Source: Chrysomallon squamiferum (Eukaryota > Mollusca > Gastropoda > Neomphalida > Peltospiridae). Taken from it: a DNA stretch of 52,500 nt. Each line of letters begins with the position of its first letter. Position 1 is the stretch's first letter. Positions 37,704-49,380 of this stretch are shown here, in pieces. A program made the translations under genes and the position numbers. The notes beneath the pieces were generated by a model. It searched no databases. It saw nothing but the letters and a program-made list of their open reading frames with translations, and had not been told where the DNA came from. Location of the stretch: NCBI GenBank assembly GCA_012295275.1, contig CM022673.1:11080788-11133287 (forward strand), given 5' to 3'.

Positions 37704-39853
37704 AATAAAAAATTGAATGACCAGAAGAAATAGTTTCTAAAATGAATTAATTAACTGCAAATAGTTCTCAATGTCACACCACAAATTATTTTTACGACGT
37801 TAGTCAAGCATTTTTTTTCTTCTAAAATTTTATCGACACACAAACACACACAGACAGACAGACAGAGACACAGACATATTAATTTCTTAAATAAATTTTA
37901 AAAATGGATCCGAATAAATTATAAACCAGTTAAGTCAACAGCACTTTCAAATTATTCTCCATTATTTGCAATAGTGTCTCGTCTTTCAGCCAGTCTGTTT
38001 CTCTGACTGTCTGGTTAGCTAACTATCTGATTGTCTGTATATATATATTTGTATATTAATACATTTACTGATAACCGAATTGAATAAGACAACGTTTTTA
38101 CGTCTACATGTATATTTTTGTTTACTACATTATCGGATTATGTTTTTCACCTTCTTCGTTTTCGTTCTTCTTTTGCTTGTTATTATTTTCTGATTATTCA
38201 CATTTGTATTGTAATTTGTTTATATAATTAACAGGCCTCAGTATGCCGATTCAGTTTCGATTTCGTTTTACGAAACGATGGCCAAGTCGACTGTTTTCGC
38301 TAGTTCTGATCTTTTCTCTCTGCCTTAACGTCTGCTTCGTCTTCTTCTATATCAGCAGAAGTTTAAACGGCGATCAGGATCTTTCTTCATCTGGTATGTA
38401 AAACATATACAGCAATAACAAATGCACAAATAAACCGGTAGCGGTAAAAATTTACTTAAATAGGGTTTAGATATTTTACGAATAATTTAAGACTTTTTCA
38501 AGTTTATTTATTTTATTATTATTATTATTATTATTTTTTTGCTTCATCTTGTTTTTACATTAATTTTGATTAATAAAATATAGTGATTAGAATATAAAAC
38601 ATTCACATCAATTCATTCACATTACTTTTCTCTTTTCTTTTTTTTTTCGTTTTTTTGCTTGTCTATAACATGTCTAATTTAGAAACTATAAAACGATAGT
38701 TAGATGTGTGTCAAACTTTTCAAAAATATCATTTTCCTATAAAATTATATATCATCAGAAAGGATAAAAAAAGAAAGAAAGAAAACAATGTAGATTAAAA
38801 TGACACCAAGGTATCTTTGCTAGCGTTGATATGAAAAAAGTTACGTATTTTTCCATCAGAATTTGTGGGTGGGGGAAACGGTGATTCATTACCTTCATTT
38901 GCTAACATAAACACTAAATATCTCACTAAGCCAGTACACATTTATTATATATCAAAATGAAGATGTGGATGAGTTCTAGTATTTTTACATTCCTTAATTT
39001 TAATTAATTGATTGCACCACTTAGCTCAAATGTCCTAAACGGTTTAATCACGTAATTCTCTAAAAAAAAAAAACTGCATAGAAATTAAACCAGCATACAA
39101 AATAATCATTTTATAAGACTGGTCAATTGTAGATATCTTTACACTTTCAAACATTTTGCTAACATTCCTCTTTTTTTATTTTATTAACAAATTAATAACA
39201 TTAATTAGCCTTAATTTGCCTTTTGACTTCAGTAAGAACATTTCATAACAATCTAACTTGTTAAGAACTGTCTTCGTAGTCACCATCTTTATCAGAAAGA
39301 AAATATTATCTAAAACTATAATCTTATGCCACATAATTACTAAATCAAAACAGTTTAAACGAAACATCGAACTTTTCAGGCAACAGCAATCACTATGGCC
39401 GCAACAGCAGTCACTATGGTCGCGTCATTTGCCGACAACACCACGCATTTTGGTATCCACACTCAACTAACTACATGCCACTCAAAAACATTTGTATGAA
39501 ATGCGGCCGTCTTTGAGAGAAACGCATAATTTTAACTTGTATATGATTTAAAATTCTGAAGAAGCATAGCTTAGTCATTCGGCGATCATTCTCTGTTGAT
39601 TCTCCGTTGTTTATCAAAGATCAGGTCAAAAAACGAATACAGTGATGAAGCTGAATAAGTATGCTGTGCCATGATATTTGTCGTTTTTGAAAAAAAAAAA
39701 AAAAATGGAAACATAATGACGAAATAGAAATGAGAATGAGGGAATCCCCTTCAAGGAAAGAAAGAACGCGTCTCAAAAATCGGTCGACTCCGTTGCGGCG
39801 CAGATGGCTTTTGTCACATAACTACACACAGACACACATACATACACACACAC

Positions 39854-39945
<92 letters not shown>
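39854..39945. repeat. (AAT)n microsatellite in intron 1 of the plus sulfotransferase
   Basis: About 30 uninterrupted AAT units following a short CA run. Confidence 0.9.
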
Positions 39946-39949
<4 letters not shown>

Positions 39950-40099
39950 AGAACGATTAGGCCACAAACTGGATTAATTAAAACCCTTACAGAAAAAATA
40001 TAGACGGAGTACTAATTTAATTTATTTATGTGTGATAAACGTAAATAATAAAAATAGTTATTTTTCAAATAGATACATAGTGTTAGTATTTTGTTCCAG

Positions 40100-40189
40100 A
40101 GGAATGCCCTTGTAGGTATCGTTACCTTAGGAAGAACAGCAAAAGCGTGCAATCGTTTATGGATCGTTTCAATATTTGGAGGAAATTAG
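40100..40189 (+). other. Stem exon of the plus sulfotransferase ending in a GC 5' splice site
   Basis: Acceptor TTGTTCCAG, 90 bases open in the required phase (1 in, 1 out), then donor TTAG|GCAAGA. It encodes a Cys/Arg-rich stretch ending WRKL. The homologous exon of the minus copy ends AAATTAA|GCAAGA at the same place, which supports both the exon and the non-canonical donor. Confidence 0.7.
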
Positions 40190-41878
40190 GCAAGATTTAT
40201 GTGTTGTTGTTTTTTTATTTATTGTTTCGTACTTTATTTTTATTTTATATACATTTTTTAAACATTTTTGACAGTTATTACTTTGGTTTCCGCATGCTAT
40301 TGTTATTTCGTTTACTGTAATTCAAATAAAATTTGCTTTGTAACAAAGTTGCTTATTGGTTTATTATGATAATTCAAAACTCGTTTTGTTACAGCGTTAA
40401 TCATTGGCCATAAGGTAATTTGCATGCTCTTTCTACATAACTATAATTAACATAATCATGGTTCCGTGTGTATGTTATATATACACAATTAGTTAAATGA
40501 ACATTTTTAAAGTTGTTTTTATTGTTGAATCTGAATTAAGTTTTTATAAATAATTTATTTAGTAAAAATTGTCACGTAAAATTGAACTAAGAGCAGAAGA
40601 CATAAAGTTTATTTCTTTTCTTTTTTTTTTTTCTTTTTTTTCTCTTTTTCTCGTGAATTGCATTCTAAGAATAGAACGCCTGAAGCATGCAACTGAAGAC
40701 AAACATATTTATAATCGTCAAATTTTTATATTTATTACTTTTTGAGTTTCCTTTAATACACAGGAAAAGTAACAAAAGGACGCAAGTGCAAGTGTTAAAC
40801 ATCTCCTATTTGTATTTGTTACTATTAATTTGTCAATCTAATGTAACGCCCTTCTCTCACATTTTTGGACCCGGGGAAAGTATAATTGATTCTTTATTTC
40901 AGAAGATAAAAAGTCACAAAACATTTCAATGGATACGCCTGTATTGTTTTCGCTACAACCCGAGCTATGCCGCGCCCTCAACGAAAGTTCCCCTGATACG
41001 TTTTAAGTCGTCTGTAACGACATATTTATTGTTTGTTATGACTTTGTTTTCCATGACAACACATCGAATGAACCACCATGGTGGTTTTGTTTATACACCA
41101 GTCATAACGAACGAGTTAACCTTCGTAAGCTGACAGAAATTTAATTAATAGCTGCCAGCGATATAAATACCAGGGGCAGATAACTCGATGGCATTAGACA
41201 TATATTTCGAATAATAAGCCGAACTGTTAGCAAATGTGCACAATGCCAGTTACAGATATTTTTTCTATTTATTGATTAACTAACAGATGTATATTTCCAT
41301 TAATGTTCGTCTGATTTTTTTTTTCTTGCACAGATTGTGACTACAAATATTTGTTCAGCTAATAATAACAATGTATTTTATAGTTTTACGAATATATAAT
41401 ATAATAAATAGCCTATGACTTGAATTATTTTTATAATGTTTCATTTGGTTTACTTTTAATTATTAATCGAATATCTATTCAGTTATTTTAGTTTCATATT
41501 TTTTGATTATTACAGAAAGCGTTATTAAAGAACGCCACTGGAAACGATCAACAAAGATTCTGCTCATTGCGCACATGCGCAGCGGGTCAACCTTTACGGG
41601 CGACATTTTGCAGCAGAGCAAGAACACATTCTACATCTACGAGCCATTTTTCACAGTCGATAGACTTTACAAACATTACATACCAGGCATTTATTTAAAT
41701 AAAATACCACGGTAGTATAGTTATTTATTTATTACTATTACTATTACAACAACTACTACTACTGCTAGTATTACTTTTTTCACTCATTATTTTTTAATGG
41801 TCAGTTTGCCGGACAGTCTGTTTATCTGTCTGTCTATCAGTTATATCTCTGCCCTGAGCGCATATTGGCGCAACATGA

Positions 41879-41979
<101 letters not shown>

Positions 41980-43405
41980 TACATATATGAACATATACAA
42001 ACACATTTTTTATTTGTTCTTCTTTTTCAGTTTAAGATTTAAATTCTTTAAGAAGAATGTTGTAAAAGACATCTTCAGCTGCAACCTCACCAACATTGAC
42101 ATTACGACTCTGAACCAGCATCACATGGAAAGAAGTTCGACCACCGCCGACTATTACAAGTGCGTACTCAACAGCACAACGATGCAGCTTCAGAAGAAAT
42201 GCCTGAATCCTTTAATATTTAAATGTCTCAGATCTAAATTCATCATGATCAAAACAATTCGGATGACCATGGACATGGTCGAAGAGCTTTGAAAGAAGTT
42301 CCAAATCTCAAGGTCATTTATCTGCTTCGCGATCCACGTGCCATAATGATGTCACGTGTTCATATTTCCTCTGGTGTTGCGCAGCAAATGACGTATCAGT
42401 TACCAGCAACTTCTAAACTTTGTGAACAGATGACCAAGGACTTAGATGAACTGTACAAATTAAGAAAGAACTTTCCAGGAAAGACGACCATCTTGCTTTA
42501 CGAGAAACTGACCCAGTCGCCTGTGACGGTGGCGGAGAAGCTGTACAATTTCTTGGGACTGAAGATGACGCAGTCTATTAAATCATACGTGAACAACATC
42601 ACGCGTGGCAGTATCGAGGACACGTGTTCTGTCTGCGTTCGGCGTAAAAACTCGAGCAAGACGGCGAACAAATGGCGGGAGAACATAAGTCTGGAAGCTG
42701 CGCAGACGCTCGACAGAGACTGCAGGGATGTCTATTACAGGTTAGGCTATGTGTCGGTCGGATCAAAGTCTGAGCTGTTAAACAGCTCGTTTTTGACGTG
42801 GAGAGAGATATATGTTCCAGGCATGTTGACAAACACTCGCACAAGTATTTTCAAACATTTTTTCTGAACAGGGGCATTTTTTCGAGAGACGTACCCGTTA
42901 ACATTATCAAAATGTTACTAAAAGGGAAATACAAAAGACCTGCGTAACCTTAAATATTTTTGTTCTGTTTAAATTAGGTGTTACAAAATTGTAGTTTATA
43001 ATACCAGTATTTTAAAAAAAAAAATTAAAAAAAGGGTTATGGAAGATAATTATTATAAATTTTTTTTACTAAAATGAATCATAACTTTTCTAATTCTAAA
43101 AGGAATCAACGATGTTTTCATTAAAACGATATTCAGCGCTACTAGAATAAAATTTAAAAAAAAAAAAAAAAATGAAAAATAAAAAGTCGTCTTAGTTATT
43201 TATGACGTAGATTTGTAGTTTTGCTTAAAGAAATGAAATCGTGATATTATTTTTCTGCTAAAAGATTATATATGAGGAACAGTTTTCTACTAACATGATT
43301 ATGGTAGTTATTACTAACGTACTCTTTTGTACAAAACATGTTTATTGTCTTCTGCGACAGTAGTTAATGTTCTGGTGTTGTTCAAAATGTACGAATATTT
43401 GGTCT

Positions 43406-43411
43406 AATAAA
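43406..43411 (+). terminator. Candidate poly(A) signal for the plus sulfotransferase
   Basis: AATAAA about 540 bases after the end of the last exon, followed by a T-rich stretch. It is the first good candidate on this strand. Confidence 0.45.
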
Positions 43412-43990
43412 ATTCATTATACTTGCAAGATATTCTTTTTTTTTCTTCTTTTTTTATATATATATATATATAAGAAAGAAAAAAGTAAATAAGTAAATTA
43501 TATATAGGTGTTTTTTTTATTATTATTTTTTATATGTTTTTATGTTTCATATGTTAATATAGATCATTTTTTTTAAAATATATTTTCTGTTTCTTTTCAC
43601 TTTTTAAATTCTTTTTTCAGTTCTTTTTCTTTTATTTATTATTTTTTCTTCTTAATTTCGTTTATTATTGTTATTATTATTATTATAAATTTTTAATTTT
43701 TTTTTTTTTCGTTTATTTTTTTTTTTTTTATAAAGATATTTTGGGGTTATTTATTAATTATTATTATTTTAATTTTTAATTAATTAATTTTTTATTTTTA
43801 TTATTATTTTATTATTATTATTTTAAATATTAAGTTAATTACATGCTTTTTATGTCTTTTAATTTTTTTTTTTTAATTATTATTAACTAATACAGCAGTT
43901 CACTAGTCTTCTCCATTCATATTTCCACAATTACTCCGTATCCACGCCCCCTTAGTTACTGTTACTACGTCCCACAAGCTAATATCCAAA
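43412..43990. other. Very AT-rich spacer between convergent genes
   Basis: Dominated by T and ATT/TTTA runs up to about 43890, then about 100 bases of more balanced sequence leading into the small ORF at 43991. Confidence 0.5.
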
Positions 43991-44194
43991 ATGGCGGAAT
44001 CAGTAGCAGACGCCGTACCTGATCTGAAAAGTATTCCAGATGATGTGTCGGTTTCATATCTTCCTGAGAGCTTGGGCCTTTCCAAGAGATTGGCTTATAC
44101 TATAGGATTTAAAAAGACTAAAGAAATCAAGACTTGTCACTTACTGCACGCTAGTTCTTTGGAAGGTCATTCAAAAAGTGTAAATAAATTTTAA
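43991..44194 (+). CDS. Unidentified 67-aa ORF, possible first exon or retrogene fragment
   Basis: The ATG lies in CCAAAATGGCGGAA, a strong initiation context that also matches the YY1-type AAAATGGCGG motif typical of housekeeping gene starts. The ORF (MAESVADAVPDLKS to the TAA at 44194) has balanced codon use and stands out from its AT-rich surroundings. An AATAAA lies at the very end of the frame. It may be a small gene, the first exon of a gene whose later exons I cannot place, or a retroposed 5' fragment. I do not recognise the protein. Confidence 0.35.
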   Translation: MAESVADAVPDLKSIPDDVSVSYLPESLGLSKRLAYTIGFKKTKEIKTCHLLHASSLEGHSKSVNKF

Positions 44195-44228
44195 AATTAT
44201 AAAATACGCAAGCGGAGATGGGTTTGTG

Positions 44229-44265
44229 TGTGTGTGTGTGTGTGTGTGTGGGTCTGTGTGTGTGT
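44229..44265. repeat. (GT)n microsatellite
   Basis: About 17 GT units with two interruptions. An (AAT)n run of about 13 units lies at 44550-44594. Confidence 0.85.
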
Positions 44266-44559
44266 TATCTTTAAAGAATTTAATAAAGACCCTACGTTCA
44301 ATTAGTAACTAGAATTCATCGAATATTGAACGTAACGATTTATTAAAGATCAGTTTTCCTTCTTTTTTTTAAACTCTATTCTTCTTTTCATTTATTTATT
44401 TGTTTATTTTCATTTTTAATACGCATATATGTATACATTTATTTATTTATTTATTTTTCATTTTGGCGTGTTATGTAAATTTATGTCGTGTAACTTGTAT
44501 CATTTTTCTTTGTATAGTTTTAATTATTGTTTATTATTCATTTATTTATAATAATAATG

Positions 44560-44596
<37 letters not shown>

Positions 44597-44796
44597 ATAA
44601 CCACAGTTATCTCTCTTTCTCTATCCCTGTCTATCTCTTTGTTTATATGTACGTAGGCTTGTATGCACGTAGCATGTTTGCTTGTATGTATGTACCTATG
44701 CATGTATATGTTTCTATGTATGTATGTAAAACAAAAAACAAAAAAAAAAAAAAAAAAAACAAAAAAAACGAATTAGTTCTGTTATATTTAGAAAAT

Positions 44797-44802
44797 TTTA
44801 TT
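44797..44802 (-). terminator. Candidate poly(A) signal for the minus sulfotransferase
   Basis: TTTATT on the plus strand (AATAAA on the minus) only about 23 bases after the stop codon, which would give a very short 3' UTR. Further signals lie downstream. Confidence 0.4.
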
Positions 44803-44824
44803 TCACACATTTTTATCAAAAGAA

Positions 44825-46434
44825 TTATCCTTTCAAAAACAAAATTTTCACAATACTAGTGCGTATGTTTGTCAACATGCCTGGAACATATATCTCTCTC
44901 CACGTCAAAAACGAGCTGTTTAACAGCTCAGACTTTGATCGTACCGACACATAGCCTAACCTGTAATAGACATCCCTACAGTCTCTGTCGACTGTCTGCG
45001 CAGCTTCCAGACTTATGTTCTCCCGCCATTTGTTTGCCGTCTTGCTAGAGTTTTTTCGCACGACGCAGACAGAGCAGGAGTCCTCAAAGCCACCGCTCGT
45101 GATGTTGTACACGTATGATTTAATAGACTGCGTCATCTTCAGTCCCAGAAATTTGTACAGCATCTCCGCCATCATCACAGGCGACTGAGTCAGTTTCTCG
45201 TAAAACAGGATGGCCGTCTTCCCTGGAAAGTTCATTCTTATTTTGTCCAGATCATCTAAGTTCTCTGTCACCTGCTGGCAGTGTTTGGCAGCTTTTTTTA
45301 AGTGATAGGGCCATATTTCAGCGAACGAAGTTTTATCCCACGGACCGGTTTCAGCGATACGAACAAGTGACGTCGTTATAGCACGTGGATCGCGAAGCAG
45401 ATAAATGACCTTGAGATTTGGAACTTCTTTCAAAAGCTCTTCGACCATGTCCATGGTCATCCGAATTGTTTTGATCATGATGAATTTAGATCTGAGACAT
45501 TTAAATATTAAAGGATTCAGGCATTTCTTCTGAAGCTGCATCGTTGTGCTGTTGAGTACGCATTTGTAATAGTCGGCAGTGGTCGAACTTCTTTCCATGT
45601 GATGCTGGTTCAGAGTCGTAATGTCAATGTTGGTGAGGTTACAGCTGAAGATTTCTTTTATAACATTTACCTTTTCAGATAATTGCAATCCGAAGCTAAG
45701 AAAAAAAAAAAAAAATAATAATAATAATAAAATAAAATAAAATAGATAGATAGACAGATAGACAAACAGACAGACAGACAGATATATAGATAGACAGACA
45801 AACAGACAGACAGACAGATAATATAAATGTGTTTAAAAATGCTCTTATTGGAGATAACATCAAATTTAGTTTAAAAAGTCAGTTTGTGTTCCAAAAAAGT
45901 AAAAACAAAACATTTATTTATTTATTTATTACTTTTTTAAATTTGCTCTTATAGTTTGTGTATTTTTACAAACAATCCAAATTTAACAGACAAAAAAAAG
46001 AAAAAAACAACAACCCAAAAAACAACTATAACAAACAAACAAACAAAAAAAAAACAGATGCAAGCAAACAAGCAAATAATAAACAAACATGCAAACAAGC
46101 AAATAATAAACAAACAAGCAAACAAATAAAAGGAAACAGAACAAGCAAATAATACTACCGTGTTAAATGACTGAAATAAAGTCCTGGCAAATGATGCTTA
46201 GAAAGTCTTTCGACAGTGTAAAGGGGCTCAAAGACGTAAAACGAATTCTCGTTTTTCTGCAGAATGTCACCTGTTAAAGTTGACCCACTGCGCATGTGCG
46301 AAACAAGTAAAACCTTAACGGACTGTTTCGAATGGGTATGATGTTGAAAACTGTATTCTGCAATAATCAGAGAATTATAAAACATAATTAACTGAACAGA
46401 TTTTATTATTTAAAGTGTAACAAGGGCACGCAAC

Positions 46435-46512
<78 letters not shown>

Positions 46513-47390
46513 TTATTTCATTTATTGTTATGTATAGTTATAAAACATTAATTTTATCAAATTTTAAAGAGTTAGTTGTGGTGGCGGCCATTGCTGACAT
46601 TTCTGTTAACTCTTGAAGATTAAAACCTTCGTTGTGTTTTATGTAAAACTTAGTAAAACCAAAATAATAATTAACATTTAACAATAGTAAAGCGAAATTA
46701 AAATTCTCAAATCTGTAAAGACAAATAAATAAATAATAAACAGATAATACTACAGAACAAAATAAGTGAAAGGTAGCTTTCTTGCTTAATTTCCTCCTCA
46801 GATACAGAGGATCCACATTTTGTTGTTGACTGTCATTGTTATTACTCAAATTGCTATAATCTGTGCAATTGTCTCGCTCCGGAATAAAACACTAAGAAAA
46901 CAGCTTATTTGTCAAAAAGTATAAATTATGTATGCTATTCACAGGTAAATAAATTAAATTAGTAAATGGTTTATACTTGCTTTTTAAAGAACCTTCGCTT
47001 AAATATTTTAACAAACTCAGTTTAAAAATATGCAAAATGAAATAAAGTAAATATGTAACTTTATTTTTGTTTGTGACCCGTTTTCGTTCTTCTTCTTTTT
47101 TTTTAAAATAATTATTTGGCTTGTTGATATTGCTGTGTAAAATATGACGTTTGAGAAAAGAAGAGAACACTTTACGAATATACACAATAAAGAAATAAAT
47201 AAAGAAAGAAAGAAAAATGAAGGCAGTAGTATTATGTTATTTTATAGGTGATAATATAATTTCACGTACCAATCCCATTTTGACTTCTGCAGATTCTGAC
47301 AAGGACGAAGCAGACGTTAAGACAGAGAGAACACAAAAGAGCTAGCAAATAGTATCGTCTCAGCCATCGTTTCGTAAAACGGATCACCAT
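44825..47390 (-). CDS. Carbohydrate 6-O-sulfotransferase (CHST1-7 type), intact minus copy, 421 aa
   Basis: Exons on the minus strand: 47390-47270 (donor GTACGT), 46860-46786 (stem, GC donor), 46357-46159 (donor GTAGTA), 45695-44825. They total 1266 bases in frame. Protein order: short basic cytosolic tail, membrane anchor (about residues 13-33, YYLLALLCSL onward), a stem with Gln/Asn repeats and an NDS sequon, the 5'-phosphosulfate loop HMRSGST (about 86-92), KTIR (about 207-210), then the 3'-phosphate motif LLRDPRA (about 231-237). The C-terminal part is conserved and Cys-containing. Family role: Golgi transfer of sulfate from PAPS to the 6-OH of sugars in glycans; the exact acceptor cannot be told. 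The residues after RDPRA read ITTSLV, not the common xxxSR. It lies tail to tail with its paralog, about 1.96 kb away; the last exons are nearly identical over long stretches. Confidence 0.88.
45743..45821. repeat. (GATA)/(GACA)n microsatellite
   Basis: Mixed GATA and GACA units in the last intron of the minus sulfotransferase, close to the last exon's acceptor at 45696 (minus strand). Confidence 0.85.
45964..46145. repeat. AAAC/CAAG-rich simple repeat
   Basis: Imperfect AAAC, CAAGCAAAT and AATAAACAAACA units in the last intron of the minus sulfotransferase. The Lys/Gln/Asn-rich ORF here is repeat-derived. Confidence 0.8.
46438..46508. repeat. (GA)n microsatellite, about 35 units
   Basis: Pure GA run in the second intron of the minus sulfotransferase. 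Confidence 0.95.
46786..46860 (-). other. Stem exon of the minus sulfotransferase ending in a GC 5' splice site
   Basis: Acceptor TTGCACAG, 75 bases open in the required phase (1 in, 1 out), then AAATTAA|GCAAGA. The encoded end (LRRKL) matches the plus copy (WRKL). No GT donor is shared between the two copies at this point. Confidence 0.7.
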
Positions 47391-47469
47391 GGTGATACCT
47401 GATCATTACAGTAATAAAATAAATTCTAAAGTAAATATAATTCTAAATGTATATAATAATAACAGTACC

Positions 47470-47484
47470 AATAATAATAATAAT

Positions 47485-47570
<86 letters not shown>
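47470..47570. repeat. (AAT)n(AAC)n(AAT)n microsatellite upstream of the minus sulfotransferase
   Basis: Three blocks of AAT, AAC and AAT units, starting 80 bases upstream of the minus-strand start codon. The poly-Asn and poly-Leu ORFs here come from the repeat. Confidence 0.95.
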
Positions 47571-47797
47571 GAAGAAGAACTCGAACATGAAAAACAAAAT
47601 GAAATGTAAAAGTAAAGACTTTAATAAGTAATAATATTATTTTATAACGTTAACGAATATACACGTGCAGGTGTATTTGCACATATATTCAAACATGCAC
47701 ACATTTATAAATATACAGAGACAAAACTATGCAGACAGAAAGACAGATGGATAACAGACAAACATTAAAGTCGACAGACAAGGTTTTAGTCATACAT

Positions 47798-47836
<39 letters not shown>

Positions 47837-47875
47837 TCTGCATATATATATTTTTATATATAGATATAGATATTT

Positions 47876-48170
47876 AAGACATTTATCTGATTCTGCAATA
47901 TATAGATATATATATAGGGTGTGCTAGACGTCTAGCCCCATAGGACATGTAATTATTAAGTCTTTAACTGTTGAGTTATATCTGAAAATGGTTTTCATTT
48001 TAAAAAGTAATAAGAAATAAACTGCCGTTATTTAGGAACTAATTTATTTTGATGTATAGCAACAACGAAATCAATATGCGTCCGTCTACTCCTGTCGAGA
48101 GCCATTGAGCTGACACATAAAACAGCTAACTTGATGTAATTTGTGTTTTGCAGAATCAGATAAATGTCTT
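47876..48170. mobile_element. Foldback / MITE-like element with 23-bp perfect terminal inverted repeats
   Basis: AAGACATTTATCTGATTCTG (plus CAA) at 47876-47898 is the exact reverse complement of 48148-48170. The interior is about 249 bp and holds a 14-bp palindrome GCTAGACGTCTAGC near 47924. No clear target-site duplication was seen, so the transposon reading is tentative; the inverted repeat itself is certain. Confidence 0.55.
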
Positions 48171-49380
48171 ACAGCTCAACATAATCTGTACACACACACA
48201 CACACGCGCGCGCGCTTAGGCACTGTGATTAATAGAGTAAAACAGACGCAGAAAAAATGTGGTTGTACGATGGAAAAAAAAAAAATTGTTTATAATTTCA
48301 AGAATTCTTTTCGGATTTATTTTTAAAGCAACTAAGAAATGTTACTGATTTTTTCCTGTTAAAATATAGCATTACGATTATCACAATTTAAGAAGAGAAA
48401 ATGCTTGAGTAAAGCCTTAAAAATAACTTGTGGTCTGACATTAAAATAATATTTTGCAACATAAATCCAGAAATCGTATTTTTAGCAGTTACAGCTATAT
48501 TTTAAATCATTTTCAAATCATTATAATTTGAAAAATAAATTAAAAAAAAGGTTGTGTTTATGCTGAAACCATAATATTAAAATTTCAGCATTTTAGATGT
48601 TTAGAGTATTGATACATTTTCATAGCACCTGTTACTTTTTGGCGAGTTACATCGATACTTCGTCTTCTTTGCACAATCCTTGCTTATAAAAGAAAATTTT
48701 GATAATTTTAATATGGTTATTAATTATTAACAGTAATGTTAATTTTTAAAAATAATTAAATAAATAATTACCTAATAATTTTATAATTATTTTGATTAAT
48801 ATTTTATAAACATTGACGTCCTCGTTTCAGTGACATCATGCTGGTTCCGATTGCGTCACGAATGTGTCATTTTTATTTTCTGATTTTATTACTTTGTGAA
48901 CAATTCTTTTTTTCTATTAAATTTTCAAACATTGATAACATAATAAACTTTAATAAAATTGCCAAACGTATATGTTTTAAAAAATGAACTTAATCATTTT
49001 AAAATTGATAATTAACAAAAATTAAAAAAAAAGAAAATCACTTTTCCGAGTATAAAATAAAAAAAAAAGAAAATTAAATTAAATTAAAACAATATGGTTA
49101 TCTGATTCATTACATATAGCATTTCTTCTTTTCATACACTGACGTTATAAAGCGTAGTTACGTTTGAAATCAAGACACCTAAACCATCAAGCAGACGTGA
49201 TATTAACACAAAACACTAGCCTTCATCTACGTTTATTTGTGTGCATAGATCATTGCATAAATCTTATTTTGTATAATAATGACAGCCGTGTAATAAAACT
49301 GTTGTTTAGTAATGTTCAGATAAATACATACGTACGTACGTTTATCCATCCGTCCATCAAACAGTCGTCCATACATACAC

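Larger units (their letters stand above)
28559..38242. other. OXSR1 3' UTR, intergenic DNA and presumed 5' region of the sulfotransferase
   Basis: No coding exon recognised over 9.7 kb. It begins with the OXSR1 3' UTR, whose end is uncertain. Candidate AATAAA sites lie near 30764 and 31349, the latter inside a 57-bp tandem duplication (31301 onward, GGCTGTTTT unit). The rest has TTA, TATG and TA microsatellites and homopolymers (T run 33390-33425, A run about 37660-37701). A 5' UTR exon for the sulfotransferase should lie in its right part, because an acceptor sits just before the start codon. A strong GTGAGT donor near 34789 is one possible partner, unproven. Confidence 0.5.

Noticed and set aside
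40687-41133. 148-residue ORF with a true ATG inside the sulfotransferase intron
   Set aside because: No family recognised, AT-driven hydrophobic composition in its first half and no splice or phase link to the host gene. It contains a 16-bp palindrome AACCACCATGGTGGTT (41071-41086) but nothing that points to a gene.
47389-47631. Plus-strand Asn-rich ORF beginning at the minus gene's start codon
   Set aside because: The start codon of the minus sulfotransferase sits in a palindrome (ATCACCATGGTGAT), giving an ATG on both strands; the rest is AAT/AAC repeat.
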